A stretch of DNA of 57,758 bases from Candidatus Rifleibacteriota bacterium (GTDB lineage Bacteria > Muiribacteriota > Ozemobacteria > Ozemobacterales > Ozemobacteraceae). Of this stretch, positions 25,174-33,667 are shown piece after piece. How positions within the stretch are numbered: position 1 is the stretch's first letter; every line of letters begins with the position of its first letter. The stretch is from positions 1 through 57,758 of the forward strand of contig JADFXM010000046.1 of the NCBI GenBank assembly GCA_015233565.1, given 5' to 3'. Position numbers and translations under genes: made by a program. The notes beneath the pieces were generated by a model. It did not search any database and was not told the DNA's origin. It saw nothing but the letters and a program-made list of their open reading frames with translations.

Positions 25174-26151
25174 TCAAGTTATGGGACAATATCCGTAAGT
25201 TTTTCCGGAAATTTTTTCAACAAAATCCTGAAAAGTTTTTAGAACTGGGCGATGTAAATCGAACGCCTCTGAGAATTTTGTCAGTGGAATGGAACGCCCG
25301 TCAAATAAATCCGAAACCAAGAGAGGGGTTAATTCACTTTGATATAAAATTTTATAATGGATTTCTTCCCAGACCCAATTTTTTTCTTTAGCTGCAATTC
25401 GTGCAATTCCAAGGTTTTCATCTAGAACTACATTCATTCTTTCGGTAAAAATATGCGAAACAAATGGGCAGGAAGGGCCATTCTGAGAATATAGAAAGAT
25501 TCTATGACCGCTGGTTTGGGTTCCCCGAATCTCCCCAGAAAGTTCGATAAAATTCTGCCTTCGGCTTGGATGAATGATTTTGTCCAATCCGGAAACATCA
25601 AGTTCAAAATCGGTTTCACCTGAAAAAAAAGCAAGGTGGTCGAAGAAATGGAGCGAATTACAGGCAAGTCCCCAATTTATACCAGAAACTGAATAGGTTA
25701 TTTTTTCACCTTTCTGAATCATGCCTTTTAATTCAGAATAAAAAGGAAATGCCCGGCGAGGAAAATTCACATAGGCATCAATTTTTTTCTTTTGAAGAAG
25801 CATGCCAACTTCTTCAAAATCCTCGATTCGCTGAAAAACCACCTTTTCGAACAAAATTTGATGGACATCAGCTATTTTCAACAGGTCTTTGGTTAGTTTT
25901 GCACGAACATCTGAATTTGTTGCAAAAATAGCTAAATCGTAAGACTTTTTTAGTCCATCGAGAGAGTTGAAAAAATGTAAATCTTTTGTGCGCTGAGGAT
26001 TCGGAATTTCATTAAACCTGTTTTGTGCAACTTCAACAGCCTGGGGAGAGGGCTCCACTATGTCAATAGATATGGGGAGGGTAAGTTTGGCCAGACCTTG
26101 AAGATGACGACTACCCAGTTGTCCAGCACCAACAAGAAGAATATTTTTCAT
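25174..26151 (-). CDS. Gfo/Idh/MocA-like NAD(P)-binding protein
   Basis: A 325-aa protein starting ILLVGAGQLGSRHLQGLAK, a clear GxGxxGxxH nucleotide-binding loop as in Gfo/Idh/MocA oxidoreductases. DLAIFATNSDVRAKL follows. The EKP motif is replaced by LFEKVVFQR, where Glu and Lys are kept but Pro is lost. Later NWGLACNSLHFFDHLAFF carries the His-Asp-like pair. Homologous proteins accompany PtmA/PtmB-type flagellin nonulosonic acid genes in Campylobacter-like clusters, as I recall. It is separated from the next gene by 18 bases, so the two oxidoreductase-like proteins are co-transcribed. The reaction is unknown; an oxidation or a keto-sugar reduction is most likely. Confidence 0.7.
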   Translation of the reverse strand: MKNILLVGAGQLGSRHLQGLAKLTLPISIDIVEPSPQAVEVAQNRFNEIPNPQRTKDLHFFNSLDGLKKSYDLAIFATNSDVRAKLTKDLLKIADVHQILFEKVVFQRIEDFEEVGMLLQKKKIDAYVNFPRRAFPFYSELKGMIQKGEKITYSVSGINWGLACNSLHFFDHLAFFSGETDFELDVSGLDKIIHPSRRQNFIELSGEIRGTQTSGHRIFLYSQNGPSCPFVSHIFTERMNVVLDENLGIARIAAKEKNWVWEEIHYKILYQSELTPLLVSDLFDGRSIPLTKFSEAFDLHRPVLKTFQDFVEKISGKTYGYCPIT

Positions 26152-26261
26152 TCAACAGTAACCCCGATTCTTAGGAAAATAACAATAGCAACTTCAATTT
26201 TCTTGAAGAAATAAAATCGCTTCTCAAGAACAGATAATATTCAAAATTTCAACAAACAAAG

Positions 26262-27032
26262 CTATAGAGTAAAACCATCGTCCAGTACAATATTTTGACC
26301 ATTTAAATATTTTGAAGCATCTGAAAGCAAATAAATTATTGTACCATTCAAGTCTGTTTTGTCGAGCATTCCCTTACTAAGTCCGAATGAATTGTATTTT
26401 TTTACAAAATCTTCATTTTGTCCATTAAGAATACCCCCTGGACTTACACAATTCGAGCGGATGTGGCATCCTTTATAACACTTGGCAATGTATTTAGCAA
26501 GCTGGATAATCCCGGCTTTTATTACGGCATATTCGACCGGCATGGTAAAACCACACCCTTCATAAATCTCAAAACGTGGGGGAAGAAATCCATAGATAGA
26601 AGAAACAAAAACCAAGTTTCCACCACCTTTTTTCTTAAAATATTCAGCAAACAACTGACTTGTAAGAAAGTAGCCACCCAAATGCATCGAAACATTTTCG
26701 TTAAAATCCGACAATTCGACCTTTTCGAAAACCCGTCCATAATTTTTATTTCGGGGATAGGCATTGCTCAAAACGGCATCAATTCTACCAAACTGTTTGT
26801 CCGCTTTTTCAATGAGGCTAGAGAGTGAATCTTTTGAACAGATATCGACTTGGAAAAGTTCCGCCCTATTTTTTCCGTATTTTTTGCGAATCTCTTCCAA
26901 AAAAGGTTGGGCATTGTTAACTTCTATGTCTCCAATTAGAGCAACACCACTTTGTTCCAGAACTGTTTTTACGAACTCCCGGCCGAGGAGACCAGCTCCA
27001 CCAGTAATGAAAATAACTTTCCCATTTAGCAT
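26262..27032 (-). CDS. SDR-family oxidoreductase, PtmA-like
   Basis: A 256-aa short-chain dehydrogenase. The cofactor loop ITGGAGLLGREF lies near 8-19, SNAYPR stands where classical SDRs have NNAG, VSSIYGF holds the catalytic Ser, and EYAVIKAG holds Tyr and Lys. The ending YLNGQNIVLDDGFTL is typical. The NAYP variant and the long insertion before the catalytic Tyr (PPRFEIYEGCGFTMP) match the PtmA-type SDRs found beside CMP-nonulosonic acid synthetases. It probably oxidises or reduces a sugar intermediate. It follows the class III aminotransferase gene after 24 bases. The PtmA designation is by resemblance and context only. Confidence 0.75.
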   Translation of the reverse strand: MLNGKVIFITGGAGLLGREFVKTVLEQSGVALIGDIEVNNAQPFLEEIRKKYGKNRAELFQVDICSKDSLSSLIEKADKQFGRIDAVLSNAYPRNKNYGRVFEKVELSDFNENVSMHLGGYFLTSQLFAEYFKKKGGGNLVFVSSIYGFLPPRFEIYEGCGFTMPVEYAVIKAGIIQLAKYIAKCYKGCHIRSNCVSPGGILNGQNEDFVKKYNSFGLSKGMLDKTDLNGTIIYLLSDASKYLNGQNIVLDDGFTL

Positions 27033-27056
27033 AGTCTTAATTTCCCTTGCAAAAAG

Positions 27057-28355
27057 TTAATTCATTTTACGGAAAACCGGCTTGATTGGTCGACCTAGAA
27101 GGTATTTTTCAACTCCGTCTTCGAGTGCCAAAGAATAAACTTTTAAAGCTTTTCGAAGTGCTCCCAACGTGATTTCCAATTCCTTTTCCGAATGAGAATA
27201 GCAAAGTGCGATCCAGGGTATCAAAACACCTTCTTTGAGCATTTCCTGTGAGAAAAGAGTTCTCAGTTCCAGAGAAACCTTACCAGTTTTATCTTTGGTC
27301 ACATACCCAGGTGAACAGGGATAACCTTCAAAGAAAAAATAATCTGCTATTCCCAGTTCATTAGCAATTTTGTTTCCCTCGGAAATCAACTTTTCCCCAT
27401 ATTTCCACAACTGACCTACCACATCGAGTTCTTTGTATACTTCGATTGTTTTATTCAAAGCACCCAGTCCGCACATTTCTGCACCATGGGTGGTTGATAT
27501 TAAAAATACTCTCTCTTGGGATTCATCTAGGATCCCACCGATGTTCATTATTTCACGCTTTCCAACAAGTGCCGCAACCGAGAACCCGTTGGCCATGCCC
27601 TTGCCAAAAGTAGAAAGATCCGCGGTGATATTAAAATATTTTTGTGCTCCAGATAAGTGCCAGCGAAAACCGGTAATCATCTCATCAAGAATAAAGACAG
27701 TTTTATTTTTTTTGCATAAATCCTGAACTTTGTGCAGGAAATTATCTTTGGGGCCAATATTTGTCGCAGGCTCCAGAATGACTGCTGCAATCTGACCAGG
27801 ATGTTCGTTAAACAATTTCTCAAGTGAGGGAAGATCATTAAAATTGAATTTTAGACTTAAGGCGGTTATTTCCTCTGGAACTCCTTTGTTCATTACTGTT
27901 GTTCCGATGAACCAGTCGTCGTAGGAAAAAAACGGGTGTTGAGCGCACAAAGCAACATATTTTCTTCCGGTAAAGGCTCTGGCTAATTTCACAGCGGCAG
28001 TGGTTACGGTCGAACCGTTTTTTGCAAACTTAACCATTTCAGCGCCCGGGATAATTTCTGTCAAAGTTTTCGCTGCTTTCAATTCAGTAACAGAAGCCCT
28101 GGTGAGGTTGTTACCTTTGCGGATCTCTTCAATGGCGGCGTTGGCAATAGGTTCATAGCCATATCCGACGGTTACTGCGCGTAATGCCATTCCATAATCC
28201 AAGAATTTTCTTCCATCGGCATCCCAAACGTAACATCCTTGGCCATGCGATAAAAGAGGAGGGGCATTCAACGGGTATTGATCATCACCACGGCTGTATG
28301 TGTGAGCACCGCCTGGAATCAAGTTGTGGATCTCATTCAAATTTGATTTTGTCAC
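27057..28355 (-). CDS. class III aminotransferase (glutamate-1-semialdehyde aminomutase-like)
   Basis: A 432-aa fold-type I PLP enzyme. LIPGGAHTYSRGDD and GCYVWDADGRKFLDYGMAL are the usual N-terminus of glutamate-1-semialdehyde aminomutase relatives. AKNGSTVTTAAVKLARAFTG is the phosphate-binding region, VFILDEMITGFRW has the PLP-binding Asp, and TFGKGMANGFSVAALVG the Schiff-base Lys. It begins with GTG overlapping the NeuA stop by four bases, hence tight coupling to CMP-sugar activation. In haem synthesis this family isomerises glutamate-1-semialdehyde, but the setting argues for a role on a sugar or a small acid. A class III aminotransferase next to a CMP-nonulosonate synthetase is not part of the standard legionaminic pathway. 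Confidence 0.85.
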   Translation of the reverse strand: MTKSNLNEIHNLIPGGAHTYSRGDDQYPLNAPPLLSHGQGCYVWDADGRKFLDYGMALRAVTVGYGYEPIANAAIEEIRKGNNLTRASVTELKAAKTLTEIIPGAEMVKFAKNGSTVTTAAVKLARAFTGRKYVALCAQHPFFSYDDWFIGTTVMNKGVPEEITALSLKFNFNDLPSLEKLFNEHPGQIAAVILEPATNIGPKDNFLHKVQDLCKKNKTVFILDEMITGFRWHLSGAQKYFNITADLSTFGKGMANGFSVAALVGKREIMNIGGILDESQERVFLISTTHGAEMCGLGALNKTIEVYKELDVVGQLWKYGEKLISEGNKIANELGIADYFFFEGYPCSPGYVTKDKTGKVSLELRTLFSQEMLKEGVLIPWIALCYSHSEKELEITLGALRKALKVYSLALEDGVEKYLLGRPIKPVFRKMN

Positions 28356-29113
28356 TTTTTCCCACCTTTTTCATGAGTAGTATTAATTCTAGCCTGAATT
28401 TTCGGCAAATTTTTTAAAATTGCTTCAACACAAACCCAATCAACCAGATCATCGATCTCAAAAGATTTCCATTTTGGAACAATAAACGGAAGAGTTCTGT
28501 CATGATAAAAACTTTTCCTCTGTAGAAGTATTTCAAGGTCGGAAAGGTAAAGCGATCCCTCGAAAAAGAACACTTCTGGAAGATCCTGCCGTCTTCCGGC
28601 AGAAGAAAAATCTTTGCCTTCGTAAGGTTTAATCAACCCATTTGAATCAAGGACAACGTCAAAAGCCGGGTGAGCTGAATGAACCTGGCTTACGCCAACA
28701 ATGGAATCGGCAACTGATCTTTTTTGGAAAAGTACTTCAACTGCTTTATCGATATCTTCAGGCTGAGTCAGCGGAGAAGTTGGTTCTAATAAAAGAAAAT
28801 AATCGAAATTTTCACCCTTGTTATTAAGATACTCAATGGCATGCTCAATTACTGAGATTGAGGTTGCTTTGTCTGTTGCCAATTCAGGAGGTCGGAGGAA
28901 AGGAACATGAGCACCTAATGCCCGTCCAACATTGGCGATCTCTGGGTCATCGGTAGAAACAATGATTTTGTCTACATATTTGGAATCTTGCGCTGCCTTT
29001 ATCGGCCAGCCCAGGAGAGGAACCCCGAGAAGGGGAAGAAGATTCTTCCCTGGAAGGCCTTTTGAGCCACCGCGAGCAGGAATCAAAGCAATAATTGATT
29101 TGCCAGAATACAT
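28352..29113 (-). CDS. CMP-nonulosonic acid synthetase (NeuA/LegF type)
   Basis: A 253-aa cytidylyltransferase. ALIPARGGSKGLPGKNL at 9-25 is the CTP-binding signature of CMP-sialic acid synthetases. VSTDDPEIANVG, ATDKATSISVIEHAI and LLLEPTSPL are further conserved blocks, and FEIDDLVDWVCVEAIL near the C-terminus holds the metal Asp. The enzyme activates a nine-carbon keto acid with CTP. In this operon that would be a legionaminic-acid-type sugar. The gene lies ten bases behind the PtmE-like gene, and its stop overlaps the class III aminotransferase start. It is therefore the fifth gene of the leg-type unit. The precise nonulosonic acid cannot be read from sequence. Confidence 0.9.
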   Translation of the reverse strand: MYSGKSIIALIPARGGSKGLPGKNLLPLLGVPLLGWPIKAAQDSKYVDKIIVSTDDPEIANVGRALGAHVPFLRPPELATDKATSISVIEHAIEYLNNKGENFDYFLLLEPTSPLTQPEDIDKAVEVLFQKRSVADSIVGVSQVHSAHPAFDVVLDSNGLIKPYEGKDFSSAGRRQDLPEVFFFEGSLYLSDLEILLQRKSFYHDRTLPFIVPKWKSFEIDDLVDWVCVEAILKNLPKIQARINTTHEKGGKK

Positions 29114-29123
29114 ATTTCCTCTT

Positions 29124-30206
29124 TCAGTTTTCTTTTCCTAAACTTAATTTTTTTGCGGCTTTCTGAAATTCGTCCCATTGCCCAATATCAATATATGCCC
29201 CCTCATTTATCGGATACATCAAAATTTTTTCATTTTTTTCCAGTAAGACATCTATTAGATTTGGCATATCAAATGGGGTATCCGAAGGGATGTATTTGAG
29301 AATTCGCTTATTCAGGACATAAACCCCCGTATTTATAGTAAAAGTATACTCTGGTTTTTCCTGAATTCCTTGAACCTTTCCACCTTTTTTAAAGCGGATA
29401 ACTCCATATGGGATTTTATAGCTTTGCATGGAAGAGATGATTGTGAGAGCCGAACCATTACTTTTGTGGAACTTGATCACATCTTCGAAATTTGCCTTTA
29501 CAATTATATCGCAATTCGAAACGATGAAATCACCTCTTAAATCATGAGAAAGCAATTTCAAACTACCTGCAGTTCCAAGAAACTCCTTTTCCCAGACAAA
29601 CTTAAGATTGTATTCCTTTTCAACACTATTGAAATAAGAAACGATCATGTCTCCCTTATAATTTAAAGTCATAAAAAAATCGTTTACCTGGTATTTTCGG
29701 AATTCTTCAATAATAATTTCAACTACTGGTTTTTCTCCAACCGGAATTAAAGGTTTGGGGAAAACTTTGGTAAAGGGTTCCAGTCGAGTTCCTTTTCCAC
29801 CAGCCATAATAATTACTGGAACGTGAATCTTATGTTTAAAATTTTTCTGAAGTAAATGTGGTTCTTCCGAAAAAGCTTTGTCCCAGGAAACGAAATCAAC
29901 AACTTTATTGTGCTCATCAACAATTGGAATTAATTCAATAACATTTGTCACCAGAAGATGGCGGACCTCATTAAGCGAGTAATTTTCCTGTTTCAAAGAA
30001 ATAGGATTTTTATTGTAAATCTCTGTAATTCTTAGTCTGAGGCTCTGGCCTGAAAGAATAAAAGTCCGAATATCACCGTCAGAAAGTGTTCCCAGAAGTC
30101 GATTCTCGGAGTCAACAACCAGTAGAACTTTTTTTCCATTTAGGGAAAGTTTCTTTAAAGCCTCCTGAACAGTCTCATGCTCTCGAATTTGATATTTATT
30201 TAACAT
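29124..30206 (-). CDS. ptmE: CBS-pair plus nucleotidyltransferase (PtmE-like GlcN-1-P guanylyltransferase)
   Basis: A 360-aa two-part protein. Residues 1-120 form two CBS motifs (LLGTLSDGDIRTFILSG is the marker of the first). From about 130 a nucleotidyltransferase domain follows with IIMAGGKGTRLEPFTKVFPKPLIPVG, then FFMTLNYKGD, KEFLGTAGSLKLL, IVSNCDIIV and YIDIGQWDEF. In Campylobacter jejuni the homologous CBS/nucleotidyltransferase PtmE makes GDP-GlcN, the start of the GDP route to CMP-legionaminic acid. Presence next to LegB and LegC supports the GDP-sugar version here. A second copy at 55100-56289 is dead. The CBS pair may sense a nucleotide and control flux, an inference from the general role of CBS domains. 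Confidence 0.85.
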   Translation of the reverse strand: MLNKYQIREHETVQEALKKLSLNGKKVLLVVDSENRLLGTLSDGDIRTFILSGQSLRLRITEIYNKNPISLKQENYSLNEVRHLLVTNVIELIPIVDEHNKVVDFVSWDKAFSEEPHLLQKNFKHKIHVPVIIMAGGKGTRLEPFTKVFPKPLIPVGEKPVVEIIIEEFRKYQVNDFFMTLNYKGDMIVSYFNSVEKEYNLKFVWEKEFLGTAGSLKLLSHDLRGDFIVSNCDIIVKANFEDVIKFHKSNGSALTIISSMQSYKIPYGVIRFKKGGKVQGIQEKPEYTFTINTGVYVLNKRILKYIPSDTPFDMPNLIDVLLEKNEKILMYPINEGAYIDIGQWDEFQKAAKKLSLGKEN

Positions 30207-30249
30207 TAATTATTCCATATACGAAGAATATACTTATAAAAAATATGAA

Positions 30250-31239
30250 TCAGAGAAGTTTGGTGTGAAATAGATCCTCAAGGAGTTCCAAGCGAATAAT
30301 TCTCCCCTGGTTATCAACAACTGGGATCTGTTGTACTGATTTGTTTTTCATAAGGGCTAGGATTCGTTCCCCGGAGTCCTCTTCATGAGCAACTATCGGA
30401 TTTGTGTTCATGACAACCCGGACAGGATCTTCAAGGGAAATTCCGCGAAGAATACCTCTACGAATATCACCATCCGTTACTGTTCCTGTCAAAACATCAT
30501 CCCCCTCAATAATCAAGGCAATTCGAAGAGCTTCCGAATCAATAATTCTGATTGTTTCACGAATAGTTGCATTTGGCAGAACAAGACTTTTCCGCCAGTT
30601 CTTCATGGTCTTAACGAGCTTAGCTGGGACTCCTGTTACCATCTGGAGCTCCGAAACACTTCGAATTACCAGTGTGCCTGCGCCAACAAGAGAGTTCTTT
30701 CCCACCCGAATTCCCTGTATAACATTTGCTCCAGTTCCTATGTGAGAACAATCTTCGACTGAGACTCCCCCGGAAAGCGTGACACCAGGAGCGATATGAA
30801 CATGGTCGCCGATCTGACAGTCATGATCAACAGAAGACCTGGTATTTATAATTGTATTCTTTCCAATTCGGGAGCCAGGTTGAATAACTACCCCTGCCAT
30901 AATCTGAACCCCTTCGGACAAAACAAGATTTCGTGGAAGGACAGCGGAGGGGTGAATTACAGTTGCAAAATTAAAATTCCGTGATTTAAATTTTTCAAAC
31001 AACGACTTGCGTCTTCCGAGGACTCCAGTTGAACCCAAGCCATTCACAAGTTGAAATTCGGATGTTGGAAGAGTTAGTACTAGGTCGTCATCGCCTATGA
31101 TCGGAATATCCTCAAACAAATTGTTTGGAAGCTTTTCCGGGGTGGCTATTCCTTCAATCTGTCTGCCCATCCTCTGAAGTGCTTCGATCAAAACTTTGGA
31201 ATGACCACCGGCACCTAGTATAATTACAGGAATACTCAT
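30250..31239 (-). CDS. LegH/NeuD-type N-acetyltransferase fused to a CBS pair
   Basis: A 329-aa fusion. Residues 1-210 are a PglD/NeuD-type acyltransferase: IILGAGGHSKVLIEAL at the start, HPSAVLPRNL, then left-handed beta-helix repeats (GVVIQPGSRIGKNTIINT, SSVDHDCQIGDHVHIAPG with the catalytic-type His) and AGTLVIRSV. From about 218 comes a CBS pair with GTVTDGDIRRGILRG and KNKSVQQIPVVDNQGRI. The acyltransferase should acetylate the 4-amino group made by LegC. Stand-alone NeuD/PglD proteins end after the helix, so the regulatory CBS pair is an addition. The added CBS pair resembles that of the PtmE copy at 55100 more than the one in the adjacent PtmE. It lies between LegC and PtmE. Confidence 0.85.
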   Translation of the reverse strand: MSIPVIILGAGGHSKVLIEALQRMGRQIEGIATPEKLPNNLFEDIPIIGDDDLVLTLPTSEFQLVNGLGSTGVLGRRKSLFEKFKSRNFNFATVIHPSAVLPRNLVLSEGVQIMAGVVIQPGSRIGKNTIINTRSSVDHDCQIGDHVHIAPGVTLSGGVSVEDCSHIGTGANVIQGIRVGKNSLVGAGTLVIRSVSELQMVTGVPAKLVKTMKNWRKSLVLPNATIRETIRIIDSEALRIALIIEGDDVLTGTVTDGDIRRGILRGISLEDPVRVVMNTNPIVAHEEDSGERILALMKNKSVQQIPVVDNQGRIIRLELLEDLFHTKLL

Positions 31240-31268
31240 TCATTCACCATTTCACTGAAAGAATAGAA

Positions 31269-32447
31269 TCATTCTGATGGAATTAGATTCGAACTGCTGG
31301 GAATATTTACAACGCTCTTTTCAAGATATTCTGCCACTGGAAGAGCCATTTTGGGACAATTTTGAAACATCGGAAGGTCCGAATTAAGGCGCCAGGCTGG
31401 TCTGGTCTGGATTCCCATAGAGTTTGTTTTTTCAAGCAAATCATCTCTCAAATGGGAAAAATCTTTTCTAAAAATGAGGGTATTTAACCAATAATTGCTT
31501 TTGCCAAAAGAAGGTTCCGTGACGAATCTGACTTCCGGAATATCATTAAAAGCGTTCTTATATTTTTCCGCAAGCATTCTTTTCTTCTGAATAAACCCGG
31601 GTAGTTGTTCCAATTGCGCACAACCAAGAGCTGCACAAATATTTGGAAGGCGAAAATTATACCCAATCATGTCATGGAAAAACTCCCATTTATGTGGAAC
31701 TTTCGCTGTGGTGGTCAAATGTTTAGCCAATCGGCCAAGTTCAGAGTCATTAGTTAAAATAGCCCCACCACCACCTGTGGTAATGGTTTTATTCCCATTA
31801 AAACTTAATGCTGATATTTTCCCAAAAGTACCGGTATGTTTTCCTTTGTAATATGAACCAAGAGATTCAGCAGCATCTTCCACTGCAGAAATGCTAAATT
31901 CATTAGCCACTTCCAGCAGAGGGTCTATATCAGCCGGATGCCCAAAAACATGCATTGGCACCAAAGCTTTTATTCGATTCCCGGTTTTTCTATTAAAGCA
32001 CTCGTTGTTCCTTAATTCCGCAATTTCTTTCAAATAGGCTCTAAGACTAATGGGGCACAATCCTAAAGTCTTTTCATTCGAATCAACATAATGGGGGATA
32101 CCACCGCAGTATGAAATGGCATTTGAGGTTGCAACGAAAGTTAGAGCATTTGTTAATACCTCATCTCCAGTAGTTACTCCAACAATTTTCAAGCAAATCT
32201 GCAGAGCTGAAGTGCCGTTCACTGCCGCAATAGCCATTTTTGCACCAGTAAAATCAGCAAGTTTCTTTTCAAACTCGTCAACATATTTCCCGACCGAAGA
32301 AACCCAACCTGTATCCAAACATTCTTTAAGGTATTTCCATTCATTACCCTCAAAGGAAGGTTCGTGCAATGGATAAAAGTTTTTTCCTTTTGGAAGAACA
32401 TCTAAAATGGAATTAACTATTCGATCAATAATCGATTTATTGTTCAT
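31269..32447 (-). CDS. legC: LegC-type sugar aminotransferase
   Basis: A 392-aa DegT/DnrJ/EryC1 aminotransferase. The N-terminal PLHEPSFEGNEWKYLKECLDTGWVSSVG, NGTSALQICLK, GDEVLTNALTFVATSNAISYCG, EDAAESLGSYYKGKHTGTFG, and LSFNGNKTITTGGGG with the Schiff-base Lys all fit LegC, which transaminates the 4-keto intermediate made by LegB. LegC-type proteins are known by an insertion after the PDI region, seen here in LRAYLKEIAELRNNECFNRKTGN. It overlaps the LegB stop by four bases (ATGA), so the two are translationally coupled. Assignment is strong by motif and by position. Confidence 0.9.
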   Translation of the reverse strand: MNNKSIIDRIVNSILDVLPKGKNFYPLHEPSFEGNEWKYLKECLDTGWVSSVGKYVDEFEKKLADFTGAKMAIAAVNGTSALQICLKIVGVTTGDEVLTNALTFVATSNAISYCGGIPHYVDSNEKTLGLCPISLRAYLKEIAELRNNECFNRKTGNRIKALVPMHVFGHPADIDPLLEVANEFSISAVEDAAESLGSYYKGKHTGTFGKISALSFNGNKTITTGGGGAILTNDSELGRLAKHLTTTAKVPHKWEFFHDMIGYNFRLPNICAALGCAQLEQLPGFIQKKRMLAEKYKNAFNDIPEVRFVTEPSFGKSNYWLNTLIFRKDFSHLRDDLLEKTNSMGIQTRPAWRLNSDLPMFQNCPKMALPVAEYLEKSVVNIPSSSNLIPSE

Positions 32448-33454
32448 ATATTATAAATATCTGTTTTATATTTTTTTAAGTTTTCGGGTTTTCGAAACCA
32501 ATTGGCAGTAATTTTCAGGCCTCTTTTCAAGCCTTCTTTTCCGGCAAATTGAGGTTGCCAGTTCAGGAGTTCCTTGGCCTTGGAATTATCTGCCCAAAGC
32601 CGCTCAACTTCACTTTTCTGAGGGCGTAACCTTTCTTTCGAAGAAATAATCTCAATGTTTTCTTCCATTGTTTCGCTGATCAGATGAATTAATTCCTCTA
32701 TGGAGACTTCAAAATTACTCCCGATGTTTATTACTTCACCGATGGACCGGTCAGATTCAGCAACTTTTATGAAACCATTCACTGTATCGGACACATAGTT
32801 CAAATCTCTTGTTGGGGAAAGGGCACCTACAGAAATTTTTTTCTTTCCTGCGACAATTTGTGTAATAACAGTGGGGATTATAGCTCTTGCTGATTGCCTT
32901 GGTCCATAAGTATTAAAAGGACGAATAATGGAAACCGGGGTGTCAAAAGAGTAGAAAAACGACAAGGCAAGTGTGTCAGCGCCAATTTTCGAGGCGGAAT
33001 ATGGTGATTGGCCTTGAAGGGGGTGAGATTCTGTAATTGGCACAAATCGTGCAGTACCATAAACCTCACTGGTGGAGGTTTGTACTATTTTTGTGAGGTT
33101 CAAATCCCGCGCTGCCTGAAGTACATTTAAAGTCCCTTTGATATTTGTATCGATATAACTGTCTGGAGAATGATAGGAGAAAGGGATAGCGATTAAGGCA
33201 GCAAGATGAAAAACAACATCGCAGCCTTTCATTGCTGTTTTGACGCCATTTGGATCACGAATATCTCCAGCAAAAAAATCAATATTTTTAGTGATTTCAG
33301 GGCTTACTTCGTCAAGCCATCCTCTTGAATTAAAAGAATTATAATAAACAAATGCCCGAACTGCATGCCCACGTTTGACTAGTTCTTCGGTCAAATGGGA
33401 ACCGATAAAACCATCGGCTCCTGTAACTAAAATTCTTTTTCCGGATAAATTCAT
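32444..33454 (-). CDS. legB: LegB-type NAD-dependent sugar-nucleotide 4,6-dehydratase
   Basis: A 336-aa extended SDR. ILVTGADGFIGSHL at 8-21 is the NAD loop. VFHLAALIAIPFSYHSPDSYIDTNIKGT is typical of LegB, QTSTSEVYGTA carries the Thr/Ser and Glu of dehydratases, and SPYSASKIGADTL holds Tyr and Lys. PFNTYGPRQSARAIIPTVI and SPTRDLNYVSDT are further conserved. The enzyme removes water from a GDP- (or UDP-) GlcNAc-type sugar to give the 4-keto-6-deoxy intermediate. It is the first gene of the leg unit and sits about 70 bases below a good promoter. A 76-base scrap of a second legB survives near 57559-57634. Confidence 0.9.
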   Translation of the reverse strand: MNLSGKRILVTGADGFIGSHLTEELVKRGHAVRAFVYYNSFNSRGWLDEVSPEITKNIDFFAGDIRDPNGVKTAMKGCDVVFHLAALIAIPFSYHSPDSYIDTNIKGTLNVLQAARDLNLTKIVQTSTSEVYGTARFVPITESHPLQGQSPYSASKIGADTLALSFFYSFDTPVSIIRPFNTYGPRQSARAIIPTVITQIVAGKKKISVGALSPTRDLNYVSDTVNGFIKVAESDRSIGEVINIGSNFEVSIEELIHLISETMEENIEIISSKERLRPQKSEVERLWADNSKAKELLNWQPQFAGKEGLKRGLKITANWFRKPENLKKYKTDIYNI

Positions 33455-33521
33455 TTTGTTATTCCCAGAAATAATATACCTGAAGCATTAATAATCCCTA
33501 GTAAACAAACTTCAGGCTGAG

Positions 33522-33550
33522 ATTATACTCTTTTGAAGTCCAGTTTTCAA
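33522..33550 (-). promoter_or_regulatory. predicted sigma70-type promoter for the leg operon
   Basis: On the minus strand TTGAAA (33550-33545) and TATAAT (33527-33522) are separated by 17 bases. The -10 is a perfect consensus. It lies about 67 bases before the LegB start codon. A second TATAAT slightly upstream lacks a well-placed -35. Confidence 0.55.
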
Positions 33551-33667
33551 CTCATTTGAATTATAGCCGGCTATTGAAAACAATTATTAATACAATTGTT
33601 TATCAAATTGGGATAGCCTTTTCTTTAATTAACAGGATGGTTTTAGGGAAAAATTTCCAAAAGCCAA

